Assembly (NCBI RefSeq): GCF_006385705.1
Contig: NZ_VFRQ01000009.1
Location: forward strand, 62,001 to 126,000
From: Pontibacter mangrovi
Lineage (GTDB): Bacteria; Bacteroidota; Bacteroidia; Cytophagales; Hymenobacteraceae
Length of the DNA: 64,000 nucleotides
Reading direction: 5' to 3'
In this document: positions 42,083 through 50,312 of the stretch, piece after piece
Numbering within the stretch: the stretch's first letter is position 1
Layout of the letters: each line of letters opens with the position of its first letter
Made by a program: the position numbers and the translations under genes
The notes under the pieces: generated by a model
What the model was told of the DNA's origin: nothing
The model's input: the letters and a program-made list of their open reading frames with translations, nothing else
Database searches by the model: none

Positions 42083-42658
42083 TTAGTCACGAAGGATACT
42101 TTGGCTGCCATCCGGCTCAATTTTAACGATGCGCGAAGGCTTGGAGGCCATGGCATCGTCCCGGCGCCAGTTCACTACAAAATCAACCCGCTCCTTGATA
42201 CGGTCACTTACATCGGCAAAGGTTTTAGGAGAGGGCTCGCCACTAATATTGGCCGAAGTGGACACGATAGGCCGGGCCAGTTGCCGGATGAGGCGGTGGC
42301 AGAACTCTTCGTTCTGCACGACACGTATGGCCACGGTGCCATCCTGCGAGAGCAGCTCTTTGGGCAGGTTCTGCGGGTTAGGGAACACATAAGTGGTAGG
42401 GCGCTCCTGCTGCTTCACCAGTTCCTCAAATCCATCCGGCAGCTCGCCTACATAGTGTTTCAGCATTTCCAGGTCGGCTACCAGCAGGATCATCGCCTTC
42501 GACTCTTCCCGCTCCTTTATCTTAAATATCTTCCGCACGGCCTCGGCGTTCTCCGCATCGCAACCGATTCCCCATACTGTGTCGGTGGGGTACAGGATCA
42601 CATTGCCCAGCAGCACCTCTTCCTCTGCCGCCTGTATTTCCTTCACTAACTGGCTCAT
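42083..42658 (-). CDS. tsaC: L-threonylcarbamoyladenylate synthase (Sua5/YrdC/YwlC family)
   Basis: Makes threonylcarbamoyl-AMP for the t6A37 modification of ANN-decoding tRNAs. The ATG at 42658 gives 191 residues; the open frame reaches 42754 without family-like sequence. Motifs are ILYPTDTVWGIGCDA at the start, KIKEREESKAMILLV, and RPIVSTSANISGEP. It is the short YrdC-only form. It is not obviously in an operon; cca is downstream on the same strand after 158 bp. Confidence 0.94.
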   Translation of the reverse strand: MSQLVKEIQAAEEEVLLGNVILYPTDTVWGIGCDAENAEAVRKIFKIKEREESKAMILLVADLEMLKHYVGELPDGFEELVKQQERPTTYVFPNPQNLPKELLSQDGTVAIRVVQNEEFCHRLIRQLARPIVSTSANISGEPSPKTFADVSDRIKERVDFVVNWRRDDAMASKPSRIVKIEPDGSQSILRD

Positions 42659-42755
42659 AGTTTTAATTATTAAGTTGTTACATTGTTGATTGCTTTTGCT
42701 GATTGTAGGTCCTATAATTCGGGAACTGAGGACAACAAGGCAGCAATTCAACAAT

Positions 42756-43157
42756 TTACCTGATCTCCTGCGTCAGTTCTACTAACACACCGTTGGCGCT
42801 TTTGGGGTGCACAAAGCACACCAGCTTATTGTCGGCGCCTTTCTTGGGCTGCTCGTTCAGAAGTATGAATCCCTCCCCTTTCAGGCGCTCCATCTCCGCA
42901 TAGATGTCTTCCACCTCAAAGGCAATGTGGTGGATGCCCTCGCCGCGCTTCTCGACAAACTTGCTGATGGCGCTCTCCGGCTTGGTGCCCTCCAGCAGCT
43001 CTATCTTGGTGCCACCCACTTTAAAAAAAGAAGTGTTCACCCCTTCCGACTCCACATACTCCGTTTTGTAGGGCTCCACGCCCAGCAATTTAAAGTATAA
43101 AGCATTAGCCTCAGCAAAATCCTTGACGGCGATTCCTATATGTTCTACGTTTTTCAT
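42756..43157 (-). CDS. mce: Methylmalonyl-CoA epimerase
   Basis: Interconverts (R)- and (S)-methylmalonyl-CoA in propionyl-CoA use. 133 residues of vicinal-oxygen-chelate (glyoxalase) fold: VEHIGIAVKDF with a metal-binding His at 6, ELLEGT, GIHHIAFEV with the second His, and GVLVELTQ with the final Glu. Length is normal. It diverges from iscS across 119 bp. Confidence 0.94.
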   Translation of the reverse strand: MKNVEHIGIAVKDFAEANALYFKLLGVEPYKTEYVESEGVNTSFFKVGGTKIELLEGTKPESAISKFVEKRGEGIHHIAFEVEDIYAEMERLKGEGFILLNEQPKKGADNKLVCFVHPKSANGVLVELTQEIR

Positions 43158-43276
43158 TTCGTGTTTGTAATTAGTCTAAGTAAAGAATTTTTGCTATTTT
43201 TGCACTGGATTCAAAACTAATAATTTCTTCAAACTGTTTAGCTAACAGGATAAAACAAGAAACAGATATAGTTACT

Positions 43277-44491
43277 ATGCTAACACTTCCGATATACCTG
43301 GATAACAATGCCACCACACCGCTTGACCCGCGTGTGTTGGAGGCGATGATGCCTTACATGACAAACATGTTCGGTAATGCGGCGTCCCGTAACCACGCTT
43401 TTGGCTGGCAGGCCGAAGAGGCAGTGGATTACGCCCGTGAGCAGATTGCCTCCCTGATCAATTGTTCTCCAAAGGAAATCATCTTTACTTCCGGCGCCAC
43501 TGAGTCTGACAACCTTGCCTTGAAAGGTGTGTTTGAGATGTACGCCTCAAAAGGAAATCACATCATCACGCTTACCACCGAGCACAAAGCCGTGCTGGAC
43601 CCTTGCAAGCACATCGAAAAAATGGGCGGTAAGGTTACCTACCTGCAGGTGGACGAGAAAGGCCTGATCGACCTGAAAGAACTGGAAGAAGCCATCACGG
43701 ACAAGACCATCCTGATCTCGGTGATGTACGCCAACAACGAGATCGGCGTTATCCAGCCTATTCGCGAGATCTCGGCCATCGCCAAAAAACGCGGTATCCT
43801 GTTCTTCACAGATGCTACGCAGGCAGTAGGCAAGATTCCGGTAGACGTAGAGGCTGACGGAATAGACCTGATGGCGTTCTCTGCCCACAAAATGTATGGC
43901 CCGAAGGGTGTTGGTGCCCTGTACGTGCGCCGCAAGAACCCGCGCGTGAAGGTAACTGCCCAGATGGACGGTGGCGGACACGAGCGCGGCATGCGTTCTG
44001 GTACGCTGAACGTGCCGGGCATCGTTGGCCTGGGTAAAGCCGCTGAGATTGCTAAGCAGGACATGGAAGCCGATACCAAGCGTATCGCCGCCATGCGCGA
44101 CAGACTGGAGCGTGAGCTGACGACGATTGAGGAGTCTTACGTGAACGGTTCTACAGAGCACCGCCTGCCGCACGTGTCTAACATCTCGTTTAAGTATGTA
44201 GAGGGCGAAGGCCTGATGATGGGTGTGAAAGACCTGGCTGTTTCATCCGGATCAGCCTGTACCTCAGCCTCTTTGGAGCCGTCTTACGTATTAAAAGCGT
44301 TAGGCCTGAGCGATGACCTGGCGCATTCTTCGCTGCGTTTCGGCCTGAGCCGGTTCACGACAGATGAGGAGATCGACTATGCCATTGACCATGTGAAAGA
44401 GGCCGTTGCCAAGCTCCGTGAACTCTCTCCGCTATGGGAAATGTTTAAGGAAGGTATCGACCTGAACTCTATTGAGTGGGCGGAACACTAA
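43277..44491 (+). CDS. iscS: Cysteine desulfurase IscS
   Basis: PLP enzyme that mobilises sulfur from cysteine for Fe-S clusters and tRNA thiolation. 404 residues; the PLP lysine is K205 in FSAHKMYGP and the persulfide cysteine is C328 in [17 protein letters not shown]. This long flexible loop marks group I IscS. First gene of an isc cluster, with iscU, an unknown gene and iscA downstream; no iscR, hscA/hscB or fdx genes are present. A TATTTTTG box at 43195-43202 may be its -7 element, but no well-spaced -33 was found. Confidence 0.95.
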   Translation: MLTLPIYLDNNATTPLDPRVLEAMMPYMTNMFGNAASRNHAFGWQAEEAVDYAREQIASLINCSPKEIIFTSGATESDNLALKGVFEMYASKGNHIITLTTEHKAVLDPCKHIEKMGGKVTYLQVDEKGLIDLKELEEAITDKTILISVMYANNEIGVIQPIREISAIAKKRGILFFTDATQAVGKIPVDVEADGIDLMAFSAHKMYGPKGVGALYVRRKNPRVKVTAQMDGGGHERGMRSGTLNVPGIVGLGKAAEIAKQDMEADTKRIAAMRDRLERELTTIEESYVNGSTEHRLPHVSNISFKYVEGEGLMMGVKDLAVSSGSACTSASLEPSYVLKALGLSDDLAHSSLRFGLSRFTTDEEIDYAIDHVKEAVAKLRELSPLWEMFKEGIDLNSIEWAEH

Positions 44492-44560
44492 GAATTAATA
44501 ATGGGGAATGAGTAATAAATAATGGTTCTCTTCCCTTATTAATCATTCATCATTAATAAC
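44492..44560. repeat. Imperfect inverted repeat between iscS and iscU
   Basis: Sequence at about 44493-44517 (GAATTAATAATGGGGAATGA) is largely complementary to 44537-44560 (TTATTAATCATTCATCATTA), leaving a central unpaired segment. It is AT-rich, with stretches of TAATGA/ATTAAT. It fills most of the 87-bp gap. Possibly an mRNA structure that sets iscS:iscU stoichiometry, or a short decayed mobile repeat. Confidence 0.45.
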
Positions 44561-44578
44561 TAGTAATTACAAATAGCT

Positions 44579-44992
44579 ATGGCTTATTCAGATAAAGTAA
44601 TCGACCATTATACCAACCCACGCAACGTTGGTACACTAGATAAAGCAAAGAAAAGTGTTGGAACCGGCCTGGTAGGTGCCCCTGAGTGTGGCGACGTAAT
44701 GCGCCTGCAGATTGAGGTAGATGAGAACCAGGTGATCACTGATGCTAAGTTCAAGACATTCGGCTGCGGCTCTGCCATTGCCTCTTCTTCCCTGGCTACT
44801 GAGTGGCTGAAGGGCAAGACGGTTGACGAGGCCCTGGCTATCGACAACATGGCAATTGTGGAAGAGCTGGCACTGCCGCCGGTGAAGATCCACTGCTCTG
44901 TACTTGCCGAGGATGCCATCAAAACAGCCATCAACGACTACAGAGTAAAGAACGGCCTTCCGGAACTGGAAATGCCTAAGTCTCACCACTAA
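44579..44992 (+). CDS. iscU: Fe-S cluster scaffold protein IscU
   Basis: Scaffold on which 2Fe-2S clusters are built. 137 residues with conserved ligands C37 (in APECGDV, with D39), C63 (in KTFGCGSAIAS) and C106 (in VKIHCSVL). The LPPVK motif at about 99-103 for HscA binding is intact (LPPVKIHC), although no hscA gene is nearby in the window. Second gene of the isc group. Confidence 0.97.
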   Translation: MAYSDKVIDHYTNPRNVGTLDKAKKSVGTGLVGAPECGDVMRLQIEVDENQVITDAKFKTFGCGSAIASSSLATEWLKGKTVDEALAIDNMAIVEELALPPVKIHCSVLAEDAIKTAINDYRVKNGLPELEMPKSHH

Positions 44993-45006
44993 GAAAACCA
45001 GACTCA

Positions 45007-45414
45007 ATGGAGTCAACTACGGATGTACACGTAGCGAGTGCCCGTATTCAAAAGCAGATTGAGCACCACTTAGGCATAAGCGGGAGCAGTCTGCTTTTTG
45101 AATTCCGGCAGCTCGACAACAAAACGCGCCTCGACCTGATCACGGTGAACCCGCGCCACCAGCAGTCGTTCCTGTTCCACTCTGAAACGGGCTATGACAA
45201 ACTGGAGGCACTGCGCAAGATGCTGGCCTACGTGCAAAACTACCGCGACCAGGAAAGCTCGTTCACGATACAGTGGATGGCCCGTGATGATAAGGAGCTG
45301 AACACTTCTTACTTTAGGGCGCGTAACATGTATGAGGCGCTGGATAAGTTATACTTTGGACGGGACATGAACACTATAACGGTTTTCAGTGTTGTATTGA
45401 ACCCAGTATCCTAA
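45007..45414 (+). CDS. Conserved-looking unknown protein in the isc cluster
   Basis: 135 residues, no signal peptide or membrane span, charged and mixed alpha/beta. Features include a helix region (ARIQKQIEHHLG), FEFRQLDNKTRLDLITVN, and an aromatic/charged C-terminal part (YFRARNMYEALDKLYFGRD). No cysteine is present, so it cannot ligate a cluster through thiols. I do not recognise the family. It is 14 bp after iscU and 12 bp before iscA, clearly in the same transcript, suggesting an accessory role in cluster assembly or delivery. Confidence 0.82.
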   Translation: MESTTDVHVASARIQKQIEHHLGISGSSLLFEFRQLDNKTRLDLITVNPRHQQSFLFHSETGYDKLEALRKMLAYVQNYRDQESSFTIQWMARDDKELNTSYFRARNMYEALDKLYFGRDMNTITVFSVVLNPVS

Positions 45415-45426
45415 AATTTAAAGATT

Positions 45427-45753
45427 ATGATCACAGTTTCAGATAAAGCAAAAGAAAAGGTAGAAAAGCTGAAGCAGGAAGCGCAGCTGGATGACTCGTT
45501 CCGTTTGCGTGCCTCTGTTGCGGGTGGTGGCTGCTCCGGCCTGTCCTATAACCTCGACTTTGATGATGAGGTGAAGCCAATGGACCAGGAGTTTGAAGAT
45601 AAAGGCGTGAAGGTGGTGGTAGACATGAAGAGCTTTTTATACCTGGCGGGCACAGAGCTGGATTTCTCCGACGGCCTGAACGGCAAAGGCTTCTTCTTTA
45701 ACAACCCCAATGCAACCCGTACCTGCGGCTGCGGCGACAGCTTCTCGGTATAA
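45427..45753 (+). CDS. iscA: HesB/IscA-family Fe-S assembly protein
   Basis: A-type carrier that accepts or delivers Fe-S clusters. 108 residues with the three conserved cysteines C36 (GGGCSGLSY), C100 and C102 (TCGCGDSF). Standard length. Last gene of the isc cluster, followed by a terminator 27 bp downstream. ErpA or SufA names are also possible; sequence alone does not separate them. Confidence 0.95.
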   Translation: MITVSDKAKEKVEKLKQEAQLDDSFRLRASVAGGGCSGLSYNLDFDDEVKPMDQEFEDKGVKVVVDMKSFLYLAGTELDFSDGLNGKGFFFNNPNATRTCGCGDSFSV

Positions 45754-45780
45754 GTATCAATAAAATTTATACGTACTTAA

Positions 45781-45814
45781 AAGGCTCTGCCACTGCGGCA
45801 GAGCCTTTTTTTAT
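45781..45814 (+). terminator. Terminator of the isc operon (also convergent)
   Basis: AAGGCTCTGCC (45781-45791) and GGCAGAGCCTT (45797-45807) form a perfect 11-bp stem with a 5-base loop, then T's to about 45812. A-rich sequence upstream gives a T-tract on the minus strand for the converging T9SS cargo gene. Confidence 0.92.
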
Positions 45815-45834
45815 GCTATTTCTGCAGCCTTTTG

Positions 45835-47121
45835 CTACTGTTTTATGAATTTCCGGGTGTAGCGCCTGCCAAAGGCATCTATTAAAACAAGGATGTAGTT
45901 GCCAGAGTTAAGCCTGCGGATATCTAGCGTGTGCAGCGGCAAGTTTTGTGAAAGCTCCTGCTGCAGCAGCACTTTTCCGGTCATATCCAGCACCAGCGCC
46001 TGCTGTAGCCCAACACTTGCAGCAACGTGTACCTCATCTGTAGCAATCGTAGGAAATACCTTCATTTCCTGCACCGCCTTGTAACGCACAGCAACCACCG
46101 CAGAAAAAGTATGGCTGTCATCTTCGTCCACCTGTTTCAGGCGATAATAGGAAGCTCCATCCAACGGGCGCTCATCTATATATGAGTAGTCGTTGGTTAA
46201 AACAGTAGTGCCATGCCCGGCAACGCGGCCTATACTTTCAAAAGCGGAGCCGTTTTGGCTGCGCTGTACCTCAAAATAACTATTTTGCTCCTCGCTGGCA
46301 GTCTGCCACTTCAGTTTTACCTGGTCTCCGCTAACTGCCGCTCTGAAAAAAGCAAGCTCAACCGGAAGCGGCGCCGGCATTTCAACTGCCTGTATGTGCC
46401 ACTGCAGGTTAACATCGTCAATCGCCAGTCCGTGGTCCGCCTCCAGTTCATCGGCATCTTTCCAGCGAAGCATCAAGTAATATCCGTTTGGCACTTCAAG
46501 CTGCAATAGCGCCTGTTGCAGGGCACGGTTATCAGGTGCGTTTCCGTCTAGCGCACCGCCTTTAGTATAAAATTTGGGCCCATAGAAGGTGAGTTCAGGC
46601 ACTTCTGTCCAGCCTTTGTCAGAGGAGGGGGATGTGTTAAAGGCATTCGCATCACTGCTGATAGCATACCAGAAGGAAATCACATGCTGCCCGGCTGTAC
46701 TGTTGGAAATGCGCCACTGCTCCCCCACGTAGCTCAGATCAATGCCCTTGATGGTGCTACCTGTGCTATTCTGAAGAAGGAGATTGTAAGTAAACTGCCC
46801 GCCTTTGGTGGAGCTAATGGAGCCCAAGGCTCTATCAGTGGAGCCAACAGATCCATAATTATAAAGCGCACCGGTGTTGGAGTTGCCAGCGTTAGGGACA
46901 AGCGTGGAGTCGCTTTTGGTGCGGAACACTACCCAACCGGGCAGGTAATAGCTGCCACTTTTCCAGGTAACAGTATCTTTAAGCGGGAAATCGTTAAAGT
47001 TTTGAGTATAAGAAGTTTGCTTCGGTCCCATTATAACCTGGGCTTTTGAGGCAGGCGCTGACAGCCATACTAGGCAGCAAAAAGCGATGCAGCGCAAGGT
47101 AAGGGTAAAAGTTGTTTTCAT
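45835..47121 (-). CDS. Secreted protein with T9SS C-terminal sorting domain
   Basis: 428 residues from the ATG at 47121, preferred over 47169 because it begins a signal peptide (cleavage near SKAQ). The N-terminal half is beta-rich and has IKGIDLSYVGEQWRI and DGLAIDDVNLQWH-type sequence resembling Bacteroidota jelly-roll domains. A fibronectin-like segment follows (VELAFFRAAVSGDQVKLKW then NSYFEVQRSQNG). The C-terminal 75 residues match the type A T9SS signal (VFPTIATDEVHV, then RRLNSGNYILVLIDAFGRR). Surface location via PorU is expected. Enzymatic function is unknown. Confidence 0.85.
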   Translation of the reverse strand: MKTTFTLTLRCIAFCCLVWLSAPASKAQVIMGPKQTSYTQNFNDFPLKDTVTWKSGSYYLPGWVVFRTKSDSTLVPNAGNSNTGALYNYGSVGSTDRALGSISSTKGGQFTYNLLLQNSTGSTIKGIDLSYVGEQWRISNSTAGQHVISFWYAISSDANAFNTSPSSDKGWTEVPELTFYGPKFYTKGGALDGNAPDNRALQQALLQLEVPNGYYLMLRWKDADELEADHGLAIDDVNLQWHIQAVEMPAPLPVELAFFRAAVSGDQVKLKWQTASEEQNSYFEVQRSQNGSAFESIGRVAGHGTTVLTNDYSYIDERPLDGASYYRLKQVDEDDSHTFSAVVAVRYKAVQEMKVFPTIATDEVHVAASVGLQQALVLDMTGKVLLQQELSQNLPLHTLDIRRLNSGNYILVLIDAFGRRYTRKFIKQ

Positions 47122-47453
47122 TGGCTCGGAAACGCAGGAATAATTGTACTTTAAGCAGGCATTTGCCATGTAATATTCCCACGAACCAACGGTATCTACA
47201 TAAAGTTCAATACAGCTTATAAAATAATAGATCCTGGTATTGATTTTTAATCATTTTGACAGTTGAATATTAACATAATAGCCTTGTAATGGCTCAGCTC
47301 CTTTTTGGAAAGTATAGAAATACATGCTAGGTAAAGTGTTTTAAGGAAAACTAGATACTTTGTAGGCTCCCCTCTTTTGATGAGCTTCTTTCTCTCGCTA
47401 AACTATTAAAAGTACAAACAGGAACTTAAAGTACCCGCCAGGTGTACTACCTC
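47122..47453. other. Intergenic region upstream of the T9SS cargo and ArsR genes
   Basis: About 330 bp between divergent genes. AT-rich near 47215-47285, with one iterated AAGTATA heptamer at about 47310. It presumably holds the cargo gene promoter. I see no gene or terminator in it. The ArsR operator begins at 47454. Confidence 0.5.
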
Positions 47454-47475
47454 TACATGAACACATGTTCATGTA
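47454..47475. promoter_or_regulatory. ArsR-type operator palindrome
   Basis: TACATGAAC (47454-47462) and GTTCATGTA (47467-47475) are perfect 9-bp arms around ACAT. The palindrome ends 25 bp before the ArsR start codon at 47501. ATGAAC...GTTCAT symmetry with this spacing is typical of SmtB/ArsR family operators. Confidence 0.7.
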
Positions 47476-47500
47476 TTGCAATTACCTTATATTAATTTCC

Positions 47501-47809
47501 ATGAGTACCTTACAGATAAGGCTTGAGCAGAAGGCCTTGGAGAAAACAGCTTATGTGCTTAAGTGCGTGGCCCACCCTGTTCGCATCAGCATCATCGATC
47601 TTTTAACCCAGCGCGACCGCCTGACTGTAAGCCAGTTACAGCGCGTGTTACAGATAGAGCAGTCGCTGCTCTCGCACCACCTGACCAACATGCGCGACAA
47701 GGGCCTGGTGGATACACAGCGCGAAGGCAAAAATGTATTCTACTCCCTCACCGACAGCACCATAACAGACATTATCAGCTGCATTCAAAGCTGCAAACTG
47801 TTCTCCTAA
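47501..47809 (+). CDS. ArsR-family transcriptional regulator
   Basis: 102 residues from the ATG at 47501; the upstream open frame runs through the operator and is not used. The winged helix reads KCVAHPVRISIIDLL, then SQLQRVLQIEQSLLSHHLTNM and GKNVFYSL. Cysteines are C22, C94 and C98. The classic ELCVC metal motif is absent. The C-terminal C-x3-C with C22 could form a thiol or persulfide switch, as in sulfur-sensing family members such as BigR and SqrR, although cysteine positions differ. A rhodanese gene follows after 89 bp, supporting a sulfur link. Confidence 0.93.
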   Translation: MSTLQIRLEQKALEKTAYVLKCVAHPVRISIIDLLTQRDRLTVSQLQRVLQIEQSLLSHHLTNMRDKGLVDTQREGKNVFYSLTDSTITDIISCIQSCKLFS

Positions 47810-47898
47810 ATTGGGCTTTTTTGCTTTAAAGGGGCGGTTTTTCGTATACTTAAAGTAGACATGAGTATATTTACAAATAGAACTCAACGTAAACAACT

Positions 47899-48306
47899 AT
47901 GAGAACCATAATCTTAGCGCTGCTAGCTGCCGTTATGTTTAGCTGCGCCGGCACGCCACAGCAGGAACCGGCACAGGTGCAAAAGCTTACGCCTTCGGAG
48001 TTTAAGCAGCAGAACATGAACCGAAAAACGGTGCTGTTGGATGTACGCACACCCGAAGAGTACGCCGGCGGTCACCTGGATGGGGCCATGCTTTCTGACT
48101 TTAGAGGAGGCGAGTTTGCTAAGGACATGCAGAACTGGGACAAGGACAAAGTCTACTACCTGTACTGCGCCTCCGGCAATCGCAGCGGCAAAGCCTCCGA
48201 AATGCTAAAGCAGGCAGGCTTTAAGCACATCTATGACCTGGGCGGTTATCAGTCTCTGGTGGAGGCTGGCTTGCCAACTGAAACTGGTGCTGCTGAACAG
48301 AAGTAA
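47899..48306 (+). CDS. Rhodanese-domain lipoprotein
   Basis: 135 residues with a lipoprotein signal (MFSC, Cys16), then one rhodanese domain: LLDVRTPEEYAGGHLDGA and the active-site loop starting at Cys90 (CASGNRS). Active Cys and loop Arg are kept, so sulfurtransferase activity is plausible. Exported and lipid-anchored, it would work in the periplasm. Follows the ArsR regulator in the same orientation and ends before a strong terminator at 48327. Confidence 0.9.
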   Translation: MRTIILALLAAVMFSCAGTPQQEPAQVQKLTPSEFKQQNMNRKTVLLDVRTPEEYAGGHLDGAMLSDFRGGEFAKDMQNWDKDKVYYLYCASGNRSGKASEMLKQAGFKHIYDLGGYQSLVEAGLPTETGAAEQK

Positions 48307-48326
48307 AAGTATAAACTGTTTTATAG

Positions 48327-48365
48327 AAAGGGCAGAAATGGCAAAGGAGCTGTTTCTGCCCTTTT
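48327..48365 (+). terminator. Terminator of the ArsR-rhodanese unit
   Basis: AAAGGGCAGAAA (48327-48338) and TTTCTGCCCTTT (48353-48364) form a perfect 12-bp stem with a 14-base loop, 21 bp past the rhodanese stop, ending in four T's. Confidence 0.85.
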
Positions 48366-48501
48366 GCTTTGCCAATAAGTATAAAGTGCCTTCATTGCGG
48401 CTTCTTTTCAATTTCATACTTCAGGAGGATAATCAACAGAAATTCCTTGCCATATTCCTATATTCTGATGTATCTTGAACCGGAATCGGAGAAGAAGAGC
48501 T

Positions 48502-49725
48502 ATGCGCGTACTACACACCTCAGACTGGCACCTGGGCCAGCGCCTTGTTAACCTGGAACGTACTGAAGAACACCAGCATTTTTTGGATTGGCTGCTGCAA
48601 ACCATACAGCAGGAGCAGGTAGAGGTTCTGCTAATGTCCGGCGACGTGTTCGACAACGGCGCCCCCTCCAACACGGCCCTGAAGCTATACTATGATTTCC
48701 TGCGCAAAGTCTGCGCTACCTGCTGCCGCCACATCATCATCACGGGCGGCAACCACGATTCTGTTTCTACGCTAAACGCGCCGAAGGAGCTGCTGCAGTG
48801 CTTCAACATCCACGTCATTGGCGGGGCCTCTTCTGATCCTTTAGACGAACTGATTGAGTTGCACAGCGAGCAGGGTGAGCTGCAACTGGTGGTGTGCGCC
48901 GTGCCTTTCCTCCGCGACCGCGACGTGCGTTTGTCGGTGCCCGGCGAGAGCTTTGAGGAGCGGGAGCAGCGTATTAAGCAAGGTATAGCCGCGCATTACG
49001 AGGCTTTTGTGCCGCACATCCAGAAGTATAAACAGCAAAGTCTACCTGTAGTGGCGATGGGGCATTTGTTTGCCGCCGGCGGCTCTGCCTCCGAAAGTGA
49101 GAAAGAGATCCACGTCGGCAACTTGGGCCAGATCGGGGCCGACCAGTTTCCCCAGGAATTCGACTATGTGGCGCTGGGCCACCTGCACCGCCCGCAGCAG
49201 GTGAACAACCGCCACCACATCCGCTACTCCGGCTCGCCTATTCCGCTCAGCTTTAGCGAGGTAACGGACAAAAAGGTGGTATTTATACTTGATTTGGAGG
49301 AAGGTGAGCTGCAAGACCTGCGCGAAGTGGAGATACCTGTTTGCCGCAAACTGGTGCGTTTTAAAGGGCCGCTGGAGAAGGTAAAGCAGCAACTGGCCAT
49401 TTACGACAACAGCAGCCATACCTTAACGGCCTGGGTTGAAATACAACTGGAACTGGAATCATACTTGCCGGACCTGAACCAGCAGCTGGAAGAGGTGCTG
49501 CGCCTGAAAAAAGACGAACTGCAACTACTCATCCACCGCCCGCCGATCATCCAGAAAGCAAATCAAACTCTGGAGCAACAGGTGCAGCAGGAGGTTGACC
49601 TGCATACCCTCTGCGAGAAAGAGGTGTTCCTCAAACGCTGCCAAAGTGCCTTCCCGGACTCTGATCATGCAGAATTAGTGGCTACTTTTTCGGAGTTGCT
49701 AGAGCTGATGGGGCAGGAAGAATAA
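48502..49725 (+). CDS. sbcD: Nuclease subunit SbcD
   Basis: Mn2+-dependent nuclease that, with the SbcC ATPase, opens DNA hairpins and processes breaks. 407 residues from the ATG at 48502 (the frame extends only via TTG at 48475). Phosphoesterase motifs: SDWHLGQ (D8, H10), MSGDVFDNG, GGNHD, MGHLFAAGG and GHLHRPQ. Normal length. Separated from sbcC by a small membrane protein gene, where a direct overlap is usual. Confidence 0.96.
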   Translation: MRVLHTSDWHLGQRLVNLERTEEHQHFLDWLLQTIQQEQVEVLLMSGDVFDNGAPSNTALKLYYDFLRKVCATCCRHIIITGGNHDSVSTLNAPKELLQCFNIHVIGGASSDPLDELIELHSEQGELQLVVCAVPFLRDRDVRLSVPGESFEEREQRIKQGIAAHYEAFVPHIQKYKQQSLPVVAMGHLFAAGGSASESEKEIHVGNLGQIGADQFPQEFDYVALGHLHRPQQVNNRHHIRYSGSPIPLSFSEVTDKKVVFILDLEEGELQDLREVEIPVCRKLVRFKGPLEKVKQQLAIYDNSSHTLTAWVEIQLELESYLPDLNQQLEEVLRLKKDELQLLIHRPPIIQKANQTLEQQVQQEVDLHTLCEKEVFLKRCQSAFPDSDHAELVATFSELLELMGQEE

Positions 49726-49829
49726 AAAGTATAAAAACCTCGCGGCGCCCGAAGGTCCTGCGAGTGTCTGGTCGATAGCTACGGGATAAACGAAACGCAT
49801 ACTATTTGATTTGCCATCAAGAAGCAAGC

Positions 49830-50312
49830 ATGAAAACAGCTGATAATTTCGAAACCCGATTCCCTAGTGATGTCTATGGTATTGTGCCGAAGACATTGGT
49901 GGTGGCTGCGCTTGTTTTTGCTTTCACAGAAAGCTGGCTAATAAAGATAGCGGTTGGAGTTCCGGCAGGTTTGCTGCTGCACATCATCCCGAATTCATAT
50001 GATTGCAAAGTCTTCCTGAATGGCTCGATGCTTAGCTTTCAATTCTTTCGGCCATGGTTCCGAAAAGAAGTAATCGATCTAACAGAAATTGACAGAGCTG
50101 TTGTTGAGCCAGAAAGAACGGAACAAACATTGAAAGACTTCTGGTGGCGATCTGACATGCTTTGGCCTGTAGGGAACAGTAAGCTAATGCTATACAGGAA
50201 TGGTTACCTTGTGCAAACTATAAATTTCAGAACAAACCCAGAAGATACCCGAAAGCTAGCCGACCTTATCAGCCATCAAATTCCTTCAGAAATACCCACA
50301 GTTCACCCATGA
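49830..50312 (+). CDS. Small membrane protein of unknown function between sbcD and sbcC
   Basis: 160 residues from the ATG at 49830. Two close hydrophobic stretches (about 18-45) form one or two membrane spans, then a soluble part with WFRKEVIDLTEIDRAVVEPER and LKDFWWRSDMLWPVG. I do not recognise the family; the layout (short N-terminal hairpin and PH-like C-terminal domain) is only suggestive. Codon use looks more AT-rich than the flanking genes. Its stop overlaps the sbcC start (ATGA, 50309-50312), so sbcC is probably translationally coupled to it. Confidence 0.75.
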   Translation: MKTADNFETRFPSDVYGIVPKTLVVAALVFAFTESWLIKIAVGVPAGLLLHIIPNSYDCKVFLNGSMLSFQFFRPWFRKEVIDLTEIDRAVVEPERTEQTLKDFWWRSDMLWPVGNSKLMLYRNGYLVQTINFRTNPEDTRKLADLISHQIPSEIPTVHP

